Positions 46,506-54,667 of a DNA stretch of 64,000 nt are shown here, in pieces. Source of the DNA: an uncultured Roseobacter sp. GTDB taxonomy: Bacteria > Pseudomonadota > Alphaproteobacteria > Rhodobacterales > Rhodobacteraceae. Position 1 is the first letter of the stretch; each line of letters starts with the position of its first letter. The translations under genes and the position numbers were made by a program. The stretch covers positions 372,001 through 436,000 of the forward strand of contig CANKZM010000005.1 in the NCBI GenBank assembly GCA_947488305.1, read 5' to 3'. Below the pieces are notes generated by a model. The model searched no databases. It was not told the DNA's origin and worked only from the letters and a program-made list of their open reading frames with translations.

Positions 46506-47464
46506 GACACATCCCGGAAGGCAAACCACATCATCAGAAGCGCCGCAGCACCCGCGGGCCAGATCCAGTATTCGTAAAAGACCTCTGCGGCCAGCCCGTC
46601 GCTATCTGTGGATTCCAGCTTGTCCAGCGCCGCGCCGACCTCGATCAGGTCTTGCGTGGTCTTGACGCGAAAGCTCTCACCGCCCGACATATCCGAGATC
46701 GCCTGCAGGGTAACCGCATCGACCACGCCGTGCTCGCCTTCCTCTGCGCTGGCCATATCTTTGGGGCCCAAGGCAATCGTGTGCACACGCACGCCCATTC
46801 GCGCCGCCAGTTCGGCAACGCCGCGCGGGTTTGTCGCCCCAGCATTATTGACCCCGTCAGAGAGCAGGATCACAACCTTCGAGGCCGCCTCGCTATCCTG
46901 CAAACGCTTGAGCGCAAGGCCGAGACCGTCCGAGATATTGGTCGCACGCCCGGAAATGCCAATTGTTGCCTCTTCGATCCGCTGCGCAACGGATTCAGTA
47001 TCAAAGGTTAAGGGTGCCGCATAATAGGCCTCGGACCCGAAGAGGATCAGCGCAACACGATCCCCTGCCCTGCGACGGGCGAAATCGGCCCCTACCGTCT
47101 TGACCGCATCCAGCCGCGTGATCTGCTTGTCGTTGAGGTAAAAGTCATCCCGCACCATCGACCCCGAAAGGTCCAGCACCACTGCCAGATCACGCCCCGT
47201 GACCTTCAGCGCCGACACCGGTGCCAATTCGCGCGGGCCGGATACGGCCAGCAGCATTAACCCCCAGATGATCCACAAAAGGCCCTGACGCGACAGCGCA
47301 TTGCCCATTGCGCGCGCCCCCTGCCCCTGCGCCAACAATCGCCCACCGATCCGTTCGGGCACGCGTAAGGCACCCCCGGAAATCCGCCCAGCTCCCAAGA
47401 TGAGACCGACGACAACGGGCAATGGCAAGAGCGCCAGCACCCAGGGGTTTGCCAGTTCAAACAA
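46502..47464 (-). CDS. vWA domain protein, MxaC/BatA-like
   Basis: The 320-residue protein has N-terminal membrane helices (PWVLALLPLPVVVGLIL; LLWIIWGLMLLAVSG), a vWA domain with VLDLSGSMV (MIDAS) and ILLSDGVNN, and a C-terminal helix. I place the start at TTG 47464, eight bases inside the preceding gene, because translation further upstream reads through that gene's frame as nonsense-like sequence. It pairs with the MxaL-like protein. Confidence 0.75.
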   Translation of the reverse strand: MFELANPWVLALLPLPVVVGLILGAGRISGGALRVPERIGGRLLAQGQGARAMGNALSRQGLLWIIWGLMLLAVSGPRELAPVSALKVTGRDLAVVLDLSGSMVRDDFYLNDKQITRLDAVKTVGADFARRRAGDRVALILFGSEAYYAAPLTFDTESVAQRIEEATIGISGRATNISDGLGLALKRLQDSEAASKVVILLSDGVNNAGATNPRGVAELAARMGVRVHTIALGPKDMASAEEGEHGVVDAVTLQAISDMSGGESFRVKTTQDLIEVGAALDKLESTDSDGLAAEVFYEYWIWPAGAAALLMMWFAFRDVS

Positions 47465-47828
47465 GCCGTTCCAACTCCGCTTGCAACGCCTCGGCTGTGA
47501 TGCCCGTTTCCCGGCGGTAAAGATCGCGGGCCAGCTGCGCATATCGTTCCGGCGCGTGCTGGCGCAACAAGTGCAATAGAAGGACACGCCTGCGGGTTTC
47601 TGGAAACGCCTGCGCCCTGGCCAGGTGATCGCGCAGGCTGGGCGGATGGCTCTTACGGCTGCGTTGGCTGAACAGGCGCAGGCCGCCTGCGACAATGAAC
47701 GCAGCCACCCCGGCAAGCCCCACCGTCACAGCCACATCAGCGATCAGACCCCCTGCCGCATGGGCAGGCAGGCTGATATCCTGCAGGCTCGCCAGCATCG
47801 CTTCTTCGCTCAGTGCCCGGTCCGTCAT
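47457..47828 (-). CDS. Small membrane protein, MxaA/DUF4381-like position
   Basis: The 123-residue protein has one membrane helix at about 29-50 (ADVAVTVGLAGVAAFIVAGG) and a cytoplasmic helical tail rich in Arg. DUF4381-type proteins take this place between DUF58 and vWA genes. It overlaps the DUF58 gene by ATGA. Assignment is mostly positional. Confidence 0.6.
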   Translation of the reverse strand: MTDRALSEEAMLASLQDISLPAHAAGGLIADVAVTVGLAGVAAFIVAGGLRLFSQRSRKSHPPSLRDHLARAQAFPETRRRVLLLHLLRQHAPERYAQLARDLYRRETGITAEALQAELERLV

Positions 47829-48730
47829 GCGACCTGTCCTGTTGGAAAGGCCGTGGCGAGCCGCCGCGCCGTATGCTCCACCGTCTCCCCCGCGTCCAGA
47901 ACCAGGGCGGGCCGACCGGCAATTTCTTCTTCTGAATAGTCCTGTTGCGTCCCGTTTGACCCCAAGGCCAGACGCACCCGGCGACCATCGGCCAACCGCA
48001 CTGGATACCGTCCACGAGGCATGGATTGAATTGCCGCGTCAGTGATCAGCACCAACCTCGGCGTCCGCCGTCGCGCCAGCGCGGCAAGCCGGTCATCCAA
48101 ATCGTTACCGGGCGCGTCAAACCCAGAGGCAATCACCAGTTCTGAGCCGGACGGCACCAGCCTGTCCACGCGAGAAAGGGCCTGATCCAGCGGTGGCTCG
48201 CCCCCCTGCCCCGCCGATATCGTCGTCAGCGCATCGTCATGCGCCTGAACCAATCCACCAATGACATCGAGCATACCGCGCAAACGCCCGCGTGCGGGTA
48301 CGATGACAGGCTTCTTCGGCGTTATCGCAAAAAACCCCACGCGCCCGCCACTTTCAACAATCGACCAGCCAATCAGCGCCAGAGCTTCGGCCGCCGCAAC
48401 CGAACGCAGCGCCCGGCGCATGCCCCAGAACATCGATGGACGGAAATCAGCGACCAGCAGGGTGATACGGTCCCGCTCTTGCTGGAACTGCCGGATGTGC
48501 ATGCGACCGGTGCGGGCCGTGGCATTTCGATCCAGATGCCGGATATCATCTCCCGGCACATATTCGCGCACATCCGCGACCTCCAATCCATGCCCTTTGC
48601 GGCGGGTCGAGAACCCCCCGGGCAGATTGGCCAGTACAGGACCTGCAGTGGCTTGCAGCATCACCCGGCGCAGCGCGATCAGCTCCTGCGAGGCAAGAGC
48701 CACACCGGGAACCTGCAGCGCCGCCGTCAC
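47825..48730 (-). CDS. DUF58 domain protein, MxaS-like
   Basis: The 301-residue protein has RRKGHGLEVADVREYVPGDDIRHLDRNATAR, the DUF58 signature region (given here in part: REYVPGDD-IRHLD), followed by a vWA-like fold (LLVADFRPSM). It starts with GTG at 48730 in a GTGA overlap with moxR. MoxR and DUF58 proteins act together as chaperone machinery. Confidence 0.8.
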   Translation of the reverse strand: MTAALQVPGVALASQELIALRRVMLQATAGPVLANLPGGFSTRRKGHGLEVADVREYVPGDDIRHLDRNATARTGRMHIRQFQQERDRITLLVADFRPSMFWGMRRALRSVAAAEALALIGWSIVESGGRVGFFAITPKKPVIVPARGRLRGMLDVIGGLVQAHDDALTTISAGQGGEPPLDQALSRVDRLVPSGSELVIASGFDAPGNDLDDRLAALARRRTPRLVLITDAAIQSMPRGRYPVRLADGRRVRLALGSNGTQQDYSEEEIAGRPALVLDAGETVEHTARRLATAFPTGQVA

Positions 48731-49683
48731 AACGGCTCGACCGCGTTCAGGATATCGGCAACCACGTCACGCGGTTTAAGCCCGTCCGCCACTGCGCGCC
48801 AACTCAACACCATGCGGTGCGACAGGGCGTCCGGCGCCAGTATTGCGACATCTTCCGGAATCGCGAAATCCCGACCTTGCATGTAAGCGCGTGCTCGGGC
48901 AGCAGCCGCCAGGGTCAGCGATCCACGCGGGGATACCGCATGTTCGATGTCATCGGAGAGCGGCCCCTGGCGTGTGGCGGCCACGAGGCGGACAATGTAG
49001 TCCCGCAATTCAGGCGCCAGGTGTACCGCGCGGACATCCGCCTGCGCTGACGCCAGATCGGCCAATGACATCGGATCGGGGTGGCGCTCTCCGGCCTGCG
49101 CCTCGGCTTCCACAAGGTCAAGGATCCTGCGCTCTGTCTCCAGATCGGGGAGCGTCAGTTCCACATGCAAAAGGAAACGATCCAGCTGTGCTTCAGGCAA
49201 TGGAAAGGTACCGTCATGCTCAATCGGGTTCTGCGTGGCCACAACTAAGAAGGGGTCCGGCAAGGCGTGGGTTTCATTGCCTACCGTGACCTGATGCTCC
49301 GCCATGGCCTCCAGCAACGCCGACTGCACCTTTGGAGGGGCACGGTTGATTTCATCCACCAAAACAAGGTTGTGAAAGACCGGACCGGGCGCGAATTCGA
49401 ATGCGCTGTCCTGCGGCCGGTAGACCAGCGTACCGGTCAGGTCAGAAGGCATCAGGTCAGGCGTACACTGGATCCGCGAGAAACTCCCCTCCACTGCCTC
49501 GGACAGCCATTTCACAGTGCGGGTCTTTGCCAGCCCCGGTGGGCCTTCCACCAACACATGCCCTCCGACCAGCAATGCCACCAGAAGCCGCTCAATCAGG
49601 TCGTCATGCCCGATCAGACCTTCCGACAAATGCGCGCTAAGCGCCGCGACACTGTTGGGCGCGATTTCGGGTCGTGTGTCCAT
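48727..49683 (-). CDS. moxR: MoxR family AAA+ ATPase, MxaR-like
   Basis: The 318-residue protein has Walker A GPPGLAKT (47-54), Walker B VLVDEINRAPPK, sensor 1 VVATQNPIEHDGTFPLPEAQLDRF and sensor 2. MoxR ATPases remodel or metal-load partner enzymes, here plausibly a PQQ dehydrogenase. It heads the leftward cluster, with GGGAGGAG before its ATG and a 15-base palindrome in the leader. Confidence 0.9.
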   Translation of the reverse strand: MDTRPEIAPNSVAALSAHLSEGLIGHDDLIERLLVALLVGGHVLVEGPPGLAKTRTVKWLSEAVEGSFSRIQCTPDLMPSDLTGTLVYRPQDSAFEFAPGPVFHNLVLVDEINRAPPKVQSALLEAMAEHQVTVGNETHALPDPFLVVATQNPIEHDGTFPLPEAQLDRFLLHVELTLPDLETERRILDLVEAEAQAGERHPDPMSLADLASAQADVRAVHLAPELRDYIVRLVAATRQGPLSDDIEHAVSPRGSLTLAAAARARAYMQGRDFAIPEDVAILAPDALSHRMVLSWRAVADGLKPRDVVADILNAVEPL

Positions 49684-49700
49684 GGCTCCTCCCGACCGCC

Positions 49701-49715
49701 CAAACCGGCGGTTTG
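49701..49715. promoter_or_regulatory. Perfect palindrome in the moxR leader
   Basis: CAAACCG-G-CGGTTTG is a perfect 15-base inverted repeat 18-32 bases upstream of the moxR ATG. No T tract follows on either strand, so it is more likely an operator or RNA hairpin near the ribosome site than a terminator. Confidence 0.4.
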
Positions 49716-49773
49716 CCTGTCACGCTAGCTCATGCGCAGAACAGGACAAATACAGCAGAAGGTCTTAGTGACT

Positions 49774-50691
49774 TCAGAATTCCGTTACTTTGCACCCTGG
49801 CGCCAGTATGGCCGCGTAGGTCGGGTCGTTCATTGTCGTCTGCGCGCGGGAAAAGAGATCATCGTAATGTGCGTCGATGAAATCGATAAATGCAGGCTCG
49901 TTTGTCTGATCCACCGGCGCTTCGGCCACTGCATACATCATGAAAACATCGAAAGTGCACAATCCCGGCGGATTCGACTGTAGCAGGGCCCGCATGAAGG
50001 CCGGCGATTCCCACGGCAAACGCCAAAGGTTCAACGGAGACTCCTGCAGCTTTGACAGGTACGATGCGGCTTTGTCAAAAATCAAGATGTCCATTCCGAA
50101 AGTGAAAGACTGGAACAGTTCCTCGATCAGGATCGACCTGTAGAATGCGGCCTCGATTTCAGAGCGTGGCGACATCGCAGGCTGCTTGACCATGATGTGC
50201 GTGCCCTGCCCTGTCCGCCCAAAAAAGGTTTGCGCCATGGCAGGAGAAGTCGCTGCATAGTACCCACGCCCCGGCAGCCCAAGTTGATAGGTCTGGTCCA
50301 TCCATCGCAGATCGGCAGAGAGGGCTTTATTGGGCGGAAAGCCTGAATAGAGACGCAAAATGACCGTCCGACCGGACCCGCAGGCGCTCGCGTCCTGCCC
50401 TGCGTATCGCATGGTCATGGGCTTGCCATAGGTTTGCAGTAAAAGCGCCCGAAAACTGTCAATGACCTCAAGCGATGTCCGGCGCGGGCGCTCCCCCACA
50501 ACGCACAGGCTGGCACCTGCGAGGTCCCGACCATTAATATGGATCGGGATGGACAAATCACGCCCGACCATCGTTTCGCGCAACTCATACCCCCAGCCTC
50601 GCTTTGCCAGCGCAACATAGGTGCTGCGATCCGCCCAGGCAGCAGAGCTCATGACGAGAGCTAAAAGGATCAGAGAAATAAGCCGGGTCAC
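49774..50691 (-). CDS. Exported hypothetical protein between moxR cluster and rep
   Basis: The 305-residue protein starts with GTG 50691 (AGGAAG upstream) and has a signal peptide (LISLILLALVMSSAAWA). The mature protein contains IPIHINGRDLAGASLC, SADLRWMDQTYQLGLPGRGYY and RSILIEELFQSFTFGMDIL. The last segment, with Glu-Glu, resembles helices of small metallopeptidase-like lipoproteins, but I see no clear HExxH. Family not recognised. It ends 90 bases before moxR. Confidence 0.6.
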   Translation of the reverse strand: MTRLISLILLALVMSSAAWADRSTYVALAKRGWGYELRETMVGRDLSIPIHINGRDLAGASLCVVGERPRRTSLEVIDSFRALLLQTYGKPMTMRYAGQDASACGSGRTVILRLYSGFPPNKALSADLRWMDQTYQLGLPGRGYYAATSPAMAQTFFGRTGQGTHIMVKQPAMSPRSEIEAAFYRSILIEELFQSFTFGMDILIFDKAASYLSKLQESPLNLWRLPWESPAFMRALLQSNPPGLCTFDVFMMYAVAEAPVDQTNEPAFIDFIDAHYDDLFSRAQTTMNDPTYAAILAPGCKVTEF

Positions 50692-50788
50692 GGGGTCTTC
50701 CTTTCGACAGGAGTACCTAGTGCGCAACCCGCTACGGGTCCAATTTTTCGTATCCTTCTGCGATGGCACCGTCGCGAAACTGAGTGTT

Positions 50789-51814
50789 TCACAACGGGTT
50801 GCTCCTGGCATAAGACGCAAAGAATGCCAGATACGCCCTGTCAGGGTCTTTTGCCGGCTCTTTTCCCGCTGACCAGGATCGCCATTCACTTTCGACGAAA
50901 TAGATATCATAGCCCGGATGGCGCAGCCGTGCAGTCTGGTAGGTATCTGTCATGAGGGGCGCGCCGAATTTCTCCATCGCGGCTGGCCGCGGTTTGAGCT
51001 CAACTCCGGTGACTGTTTCCACAGTCCCTTCAGTACGGGGTTTGCGCCCAACCTTGGAATAGGTCAATTCGCGGGCACTGGCCCCTACCCCATCCGCATC
51101 CTTGCGCCACCAGCGTAATTCCACATGCGTGATCTTGCGCCCGGTCTTGAGCGGATCAATCTGTACTTCAAAGTCGGAAAGCGCGTTCACCTCCTTGATG
51201 GCGGGTTGCAGCGCGCGCAGGTTGAGGTTGGACCAGCTGGTCAGCTTCCCATCCGGCACCCCCAGAAAGCCGCGCAATTCCTCCAGTTTGAACCGCTCCT
51301 TGGAGACGTATTTCAGGTTGCCGCGCTTTTGCACAATCTCATAAAGCGTCAGCGCGTATTTAGACGTCAGGGCAAACATCACTTCGCGTTTGAGACGGGC
51401 AAAGACAGTTGAATCACCAATGATCCGACGCAGCCGCGCCGGTATCTCATAGTGCAGCAGCCCATCGCGTTTGAGGGATTCCACATTACCGCCGAGCAGT
51501 TGCACCCGCTCCAGATGCGGCTCGCCGTTGCGGGTGGTTTTCACCCGGACGATCGCGGACATGAGCCGCTCGATACTCTCACCCACCCGGTCGTTGGAAT
51601 TGTGACTACCACGTAATTCGGCTTTGGAGATGACATGCTCGACCTTCTTGTCGATGGCATCCCATGCATTTTCCAGCAACAGATTATAGATACGCCGGTC
51701 GTTCAACGTCAGCGGTGTGACCTCGACCACGTCGATCAGTTCACCCGGTTTCACAATCGATTCTGCGTTTGGCCGCACTTCTTTCGTGCGTGTTATGGTG
51801 GGTTTGCTGACCAC
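50789..51814 (-). CDS. rep: Rep_3-family plasmid replication initiator
   Basis: The 341-residue protein has paired winged-helix features of Rep_3 initiators: TLNDRRIYNLLLENAW, FALTSKYALTLYEIVQKR, LEELRGFLGVPDGKL and LRALQPAIKEVNALSDFEV. Such proteins bind iterons to open the origin and repress their own promoter. It is divergent from parA across an iteron region. This is direct evidence that the window lies on an independently replicating molecule. Roseobacter nomenclature would put it in the RepB-like group, tentatively. Confidence 0.87.
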   Translation of the reverse strand: MVSKPTITRTKEVRPNAESIVKPGELIDVVEVTPLTLNDRRIYNLLLENAWDAIDKKVEHVISKAELRGSHNSNDRVGESIERLMSAIVRVKTTRNGEPHLERVQLLGGNVESLKRDGLLHYEIPARLRRIIGDSTVFARLKREVMFALTSKYALTLYEIVQKRGNLKYVSKERFKLEELRGFLGVPDGKLTSWSNLNLRALQPAIKEVNALSDFEVQIDPLKTGRKITHVELRWWRKDADGVGASARELTYSKVGRKPRTEGTVETVTGVELKPRPAAMEKFGAPLMTDTYQTARLRHPGYDIYFVESEWRSWSAGKEPAKDPDRAYLAFFASYARSNPL

Positions 51815-51832
51815 AAAGGCTCCCGCAAAACT

Positions 51833-51860
51833 CTTACATTCTTGCTGCTCTTGACGTAAG
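51833..51860. promoter_or_regulatory. Inverted iteron half-sites at the rep promoter
   Basis: CTTAC (51833-51837) and GTAAG (51856-51860) face each other 19-46 bases upstream of the rep ATG. GTAAG is the core of the iterons further right. Rep_3 initiators commonly repress their gene through such inverted half-iterons. Only five bases per arm match well. Confidence 0.5.
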
Positions 51861-52012
51861 ATTAAAGCCAGTTATCCCTGTAATCAACTTAATTCCCCGA
51901 TGGCGCAAGAACACCCAAAAAGTAAGCTTTAAACGGGGCGCCGTAAAAATACGCATCCCTATTCACCTGAAAAGACTCTGAAATTACCTCGAATTAGAGA
52001 CGAAACGCGAAT

Positions 52013-52120
52013 CATCCCGAAATGTAAGACTTGCAGACATCCAAAACGTAAGAATATCCCAACCAAGATGTAAGCTTAATCGTCCCGGTACGTAAGCCAA
52101 GACATCCCAATACGTAAGAG
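52013..52120 (+). repeat. Iteron array with 22-base spacing
   Basis: The core GTAAG recurs at 52024, 52048, 52070, 52092 and 52114, spacings of 24, 22, 22 and 22 bases. Most copies have the fuller form CATCCC-AA-ACGTAAG with small changes. An isolated related copy (CACCCAAAAAGTAAG) lies at about 51912-51926. Two-turn phasing puts the initiator sites on one helix face. Confidence 0.78.
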
Positions 52121-52384
52121 TAACTCGTAAATAGTATTATATTTCAATATACTACGTCTACGAATAGAGAACCTATAGAATTAGAACAAGAGGGTTTTTC
52201 TTATTTGATCTTTATTTTGGGAGCACTGCTTTTGTCGCGGGATCTGCTGAGAAACCTGGACGAATCGGGCCTAGGATTTCTCAGACGCTTCAGATTTCGC
52301 TGGAAAGGTACGCTTTTTTAGCCCAGTCTAGAAAAAAAACGAACCCAAGCGTATTTCGCACAAAAGTTCGAACAGGAGAGCAGC

Positions 52385-53590
52385 ATGGCTTACAGGTCCC
52401 ATCTCAGCACAGTCGACCTCGATCAACTCAATATGCTGGCTGACAGATCAAACAATATCATCGAACGGCTGCGAGACCAAGTCTATGCGCCCGATTCACG
52501 CAAAACACTCGACATTCGTTTCAATGTGAAAACCGCAGCCGAGATGGTCGGCCGCAGTGAAAAATCCATTCGCGAGGCCGAAGCTTCTGGCCATCTGCAG
52601 GAACCTGAAAAGGATCCGAGGACCGGGCGCAGAACCGGGTACACGCTGGCACAAGTCAACGCCATGCGTGTTCATTTTGGCGCACTGCCCCATCGTCACG
52701 CGGATGAAGACCCTCTGGTGCTGGCGGTTCAGAATTTCAAAGGCGGTGTCGGCAAATCAACCTTGGTATGCCATCTTGCACAGTACTTCGCATTGCGCGG
52801 CTACCGTGTTTGTGTTGTCGATTGCGACAGCCAGGCTTCGACCACCTCGATCTTCGGGCTCAACCCGGATGTGGATGTCGATGAGGATGAGGACACGCTT
52901 TATCCCTTTTTCCGGCACGGTGGCCCCAGTGACCTGATCTACGCCATGCGCGCGACTTACTGGCCGAACATCGCTTTGATCCCAGCCAATCTCGGGCTTT
53001 ATGATGCGGAGTATGAATTTGCCGCAAGGATGGCGCGCGAAAGTGATTTTGTACTGGATCGCTTGCGGGACGGGATTGCATCGATCAAGAGTCGGTTCGA
53101 CATCGTGTTGCTCGACCCGCCGCCTGCACTGGGTATGATCTCCCTTTCGGTATTGCGCGCGGCAGATGCCTTGCTCATTCCCGCACCACCCAACAACATT
53201 GACTTCGGTTCAACCGCCCATTTTCTCAAGATGATGGCAGCGACATTGGATCAGCTCGCTGAAGCTGGTGGCGCGCGGGAGTATGCATTTGTAAAGATTC
53301 TCGCCACCAAGATGAACGACAACAAATCTGCCCATGGGGCCATCAAGCGCATGATGGACGCGGTTTTCCCCGAAGAGATGATGACCGCAGTGCTTAAGGA
53401 CAGCGCAGAGATCGACAATGCGACGGCCAACCTTGGCACGGTATACGAAGTGACGGGACCGGGCGTGCGGACAGAAACGCACAAACGGTGCCGTGCATAC
53501 CTGGACGCGGTGGGACGCGAAGTCGAGTTGCTGATCCGCAAGACCTGGCCAAGCCATCACAAAGCGCTCGAAATGGAGGGGCTGCTATGA
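52385..53590 (+). CDS. parA: Plasmid partition ATPase ParA (type Ia)
   Basis: The 401-residue protein has an N-terminal DNA-binding domain (helix-turn-helix at about 48-95, TAAEMVGRSEKSIREAE), then the deviant Walker A KGGVGKST (119-126), VVDCDSQAST and VLLDPPPALG. The long N-terminus is typical of type Ia ParA, which represses its own operon and segregates plasmid copies. The start has GGAGAG upstream. parB overlaps its end by ATGA. Confidence 0.92.
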   Translation: MAYRSHLSTVDLDQLNMLADRSNNIIERLRDQVYAPDSRKTLDIRFNVKTAAEMVGRSEKSIREAEASGHLQEPEKDPRTGRRTGYTLAQVNAMRVHFGALPHRHADEDPLVLAVQNFKGGVGKSTLVCHLAQYFALRGYRVCVVDCDSQASTTSIFGLNPDVDVDEDEDTLYPFFRHGGPSDLIYAMRATYWPNIALIPANLGLYDAEYEFAARMARESDFVLDRLRDGIASIKSRFDIVLLDPPPALGMISLSVLRAADALLIPAPPNNIDFGSTAHFLKMMAATLDQLAEAGGAREYAFVKILATKMNDNKSAHGAIKRMMDAVFPEEMMTAVLKDSAEIDNATANLGTVYEVTGPGVRTETHKRCRAYLDAVGREVELLIRKTWPSHHKALEMEGLL

Positions 53591-54573
53591 CCAAACGGCA
53601 TGATGATATCTTCGACGCAGTGCTGAGCGGCGCGCCTGAAAAGCGCAAGACGGGCGACAAGGGCAGGGCAACCGCCCGTTTTCTCAAACGTGGCAATGCC
53701 ATCAGCGACCGGCTGTCCGGGGAAAACGAGGAAAAGACCTTGCATTGGGTGGACCCGGCCAGCTGCCGTATGTGGTCCCGGCACAACCGGGACTATGACT
53801 TGCTGAACGAGGAAACCTGCAGCGACCTGATCGAAGGTATCCGCGCGCAGGGGCGGCAGGAGTTTCCCGCCGTCGTAAGGCGCGTTGATGACCCTGACTT
53901 TGACTACGAAGTGATCTGCGGCGCGCGCCGCCATTTTGCGGTTAGCTGGTTGCGGGCGAATAACTACCCGCAGTTCAAATACCTCGTGGACGTGCGTGAT
54001 CTCAGCGATGAGGAAGCTTTCAGGCTCGCGGATATCGAAAACCGCGACCGCGAGGATATTTCAGATTACGAACGTGCCGTGGACTACGCTGAAGCTGTGA
54101 AGCTCTATTACGGGGGCAAGCAGAAGGCGATGGCGGAACGGCTCGAAGTCTCCGAGGTATGGCTCTCGCGGTATCTGGAGCTCTCGCGGTTGCCGCAAGA
54201 GATAGTCTCGGCATTCCCGTCAGTCCGTGATCTGCGGGAGCTTCACGCCCGGAGTTTGAAGCCATTGTTGAAAGATGCGAAAAGCCGTGAGGCGCTGCTG
54301 GCATGTGCCCGTGATATTTCCAGGCAACAACAGTCTGCTCGAACGGGGCAAGGCGGTTTTATCGAGGCTCAGAAAGTCGTCTCGGCGCTCAAATCATCAT
54401 CGGTGGGACCCAAGCTCAAAAAACCCCTCAAACAGACCTATGCGGCCCCATCAGGAGGGGGTGAAATTACGGCCAGCCGGCGTGGGAAAAAACTGCAGAT
54501 CGAAGTGCCGACGACCATGACCCGCGCTGATCTGGAAGGCGCCCTCGCGCGACTGCTGGATGCGGAGTTTTGA
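53587..54573 (+). CDS. parB: Plasmid partition protein ParB
   Basis: The 328-residue protein has the ParB nuclease-like N-domain (RQEFPAVVRRV, CGARRHFAVSWLR, ADIENRDREDISDYERA) and a helix-turn-helix (KQKAMAERLEVSEVWLSRYLELSRLP). It binds parS and stimulates ParA. The ATG at 53587 overlaps parA by ATGA. Twin palindromes four bases past its stop are the likely centromere. Confidence 0.92.
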   Translation: MTKRHDDIFDAVLSGAPEKRKTGDKGRATARFLKRGNAISDRLSGENEEKTLHWVDPASCRMWSRHNRDYDLLNEETCSDLIEGIRAQGRQEFPAVVRRVDDPDFDYEVICGARRHFAVSWLRANNYPQFKYLVDVRDLSDEEAFRLADIENRDREDISDYERAVDYAEAVKLYYGGKQKAMAERLEVSEVWLSRYLELSRLPQEIVSAFPSVRDLRELHARSLKPLLKDAKSREALLACARDISRQQQSARTGQGGFIEAQKVVSALKSSSVGPKLKKPLKQTYAAPSGGGEITASRRGKKLQIEVPTTMTRADLEGALARLLDAEF

Positions 54574-54574
54574 G

Positions 54575-54615
54575 AATTACCAGTTGGTAAGCTGTGCAAT
54601 TACCAACTGGTAATT
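54575..54615. repeat. Twin parS-like palindromes
   Basis: TTACCAGTTGGTAA (54577-54590) and TTACCAACTGGTAA (54600-54613) are near-perfect palindromes and exact reverse complements of each other, 23 bases apart. The second extends to eight-base arms (AATTACCA/TGGTAATT). They start four bases after the parB stop, where plasmid centromeres are often found. Confidence 0.72.
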
Positions 54616-54667
54616 CCTGCAAATAATGTTTAAAAACATATAGTTAAATAATCTCCAAATTTGGAAA

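Larger units (their letters stand above)
51815..52384. other. Replication origin region between rep and parA
   Basis: This 570-base non-coding stretch contains an inverted repeat by the rep start, at least five phased iterons at 52013-52120 and a very AT-rich block at about 52121-52220 with an imperfect hairpin (TAGTAT/ATACTA arms, 52132-52154). That is the usual plan of an iteron origin with its unwinding element. The parA promoter must also lie here; AGGAGAG precedes the parA ATG. Confidence 0.75.

Noticed and set aside
51871-51885. DnaA box in the origin region
   Set aside because: GTTATCCCTG shares only the first part of the DnaA consensus; I would not call it without a score.
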